The notes beneath the pieces are model-generated. The model did no database searches, was not told the origin of the DNA, and saw only the letters and a list, made by a program, of their open reading frames with translations. This document shows positions 5,471-5,966 of a stretch of 5,966 bases of DNA, one piece after another (the first letter of the stretch is position 1; every line of letters begins with the position of its first letter). Made by a program: the position numbers and the translations under genes. Source of the stretch: an uncultured Clostridia bacterium (GTDB taxonomy: Bacteria; Bacillota; Clostridia; Oscillospirales; Acutalibacteraceae); the NCBI GenBank assembly GCA_946004305.1, contig CAMFZJ010000078.1, positions 1 to 5,966 of the forward strand, read 5' to 3'.

Positions 5471-5966
5471 TCAAAATTCTATTCCGAATCTGGCCTGAAC
5501 GCCCTTGTCATAAGGGTGGCGTATTTTCTTCATTTCAGTTATGTAATCAGCAAGCTCCAGTATACGTTTAGGAGGATTATGGCCTGTCAGTACAACCTCC
5601 ATATTTTTAGGAGCGTTGGCGATAAATTCATATGCGTCGCCTTCACTTATCATATCAGCCTCAATAGCTGAGAAGATTTCATCCAATACTATCATATCGT
5701 ACTTTTCGGTTAAAGCCTTTGTAACAGCGTCATCAAAAATTTTGCGGAATGTAACTGCTGCCTTGGCTTTTTCTGCCTGATCCATATTATATGTAAACTT
5801 TAGTTCCAAAGGGCAGAAAGTAAGAGAAATATTTTCTGTGTGGCTTAGTGTGTGACGTTCACCGGAAAATTCTGTTTTCAGAAACTGTACGAATAATACC
5901 TTCATTCTGCTTCCTGCGGCTCTGACAGCCAAGCCGATTGCAGCGGTAGTTTTACCCTTTCCGTCA
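5471..5966 (-). CDS. cobO: Cob(I)yrinic acid a,c-diamide adenosyltransferase, CobA/CobO type (5' truncated)
   Basis: The enzyme transfers the adenosyl group of ATP to the reduced cobalt of a corrinoid, producing the adenosylcobalamin form used by mutases and other B12 enzymes. The window holds the last 164 residues; the start lies beyond base 5966. The first visible residues are DGKGKTTAAIGLAVRAAG (from 5965 downwards), the P-loop of the CobA/CobO/BtuR family. FVQFLK follows shortly after, YDMIVLDEI (about 5701-5675) is the Walker B strand, and the C-terminal block VVLTGHNPPKRILELADYI..., HPYDKGVQARFGIEF is characteristic. Family members usually have Arg in 'TGRNPP'; here it is His. The gene ends in TGA, followed by its own terminator. 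An in-frame TTG at 5932 is internal to the P-loop helix and is not the start. It is convergent with the prfA operon; the promoter and any cobalamin riboswitch would be outside the window. CobO and CobA/BtuR names overlap, so the symbol is approximate. Confidence 0.94.
   Translation of the reverse strand, partial: DGKGKTTAAIGLAVRAAGSRMKVLFVQFLKTEFSGERHTLSHTENISLTFCPLELKFTYNMDQAEKAKAAVTFRKIFDDAVTKALTEKYDMIVLDEIFSAIEADMISEGDAYEFIANAPKNMEVVLTGHNPPKRILELADYITEMKKIRHPYDKGVQARFGIEF

Overview
The window reads as ordinary chromosomal DNA from a low-GC Gram-positive anaerobe, most likely a Clostridia or Oscillospiraceae/Ruminococcaceae-type gut bacterium. The evidence is an AT-rich composition, strong GGAGG-type ribosome binding sites, a canonical sigma-A promoter, a DUF951 protein next to release factor 1, the YwlC-type two-domain Sua5 protein, and the coaE - lytic transglycosylase neighbour pair. 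The genus assignment is inference; no rRNA or other marker is present.

Layout. The left edge (1-149) is the 3' end of a + strand gene that looks like the GTPase HflX. Three bases later comes a 70-residue ORF (153-365) that I do not recognise. A well-formed promoter (370-398; TTGATA, 17 bp, TATAAT) then starts a tight six-gene + strand run: DUF951 protein (431-607), prfA/RF1 (609-1685), Sua5/YwlC-type threonylcarbamoyl-AMP synthase (1690-2724), coaE (2711-3301, TTG start, overlapping the previous gene), a membrane-anchored SLT-type lytic transglycosylase (3312-3920) and an M18 aminopeptidase (3939-5339). Gaps are 1, 4, -14, 10 and 18 bases. The run closes at a rho-independent terminator (5386-5413). 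A second hairpin (5437-5460), oriented for the - strand, ends a convergent gene that runs off the right edge (5471-5966, -): a CobA/CobO-type corrinoid adenosyltransferase.

How the genes fit together. The operon is a housekeeping mix: translation termination (RF1), the first step of tRNA t6A formation (Sua5), the last step of coenzyme A synthesis (CoaE), peptidoglycan turnover (transglycosylase) and peptide breakdown (M18). They share transcription rather than one pathway. The convergent gene activates corrinoids to the adenosyl form and is transcriptionally separate.

I see no mobile element, CRISPR array, tRNA, rRNA, riboswitch or defence system, and no convincing undescribed system. The points most worth a second look are the P-loop of CoaE, which lacks the usual Ser/Thr after the lysine, the orphan 70-residue ORF, and the absence of prmC next to prfA.
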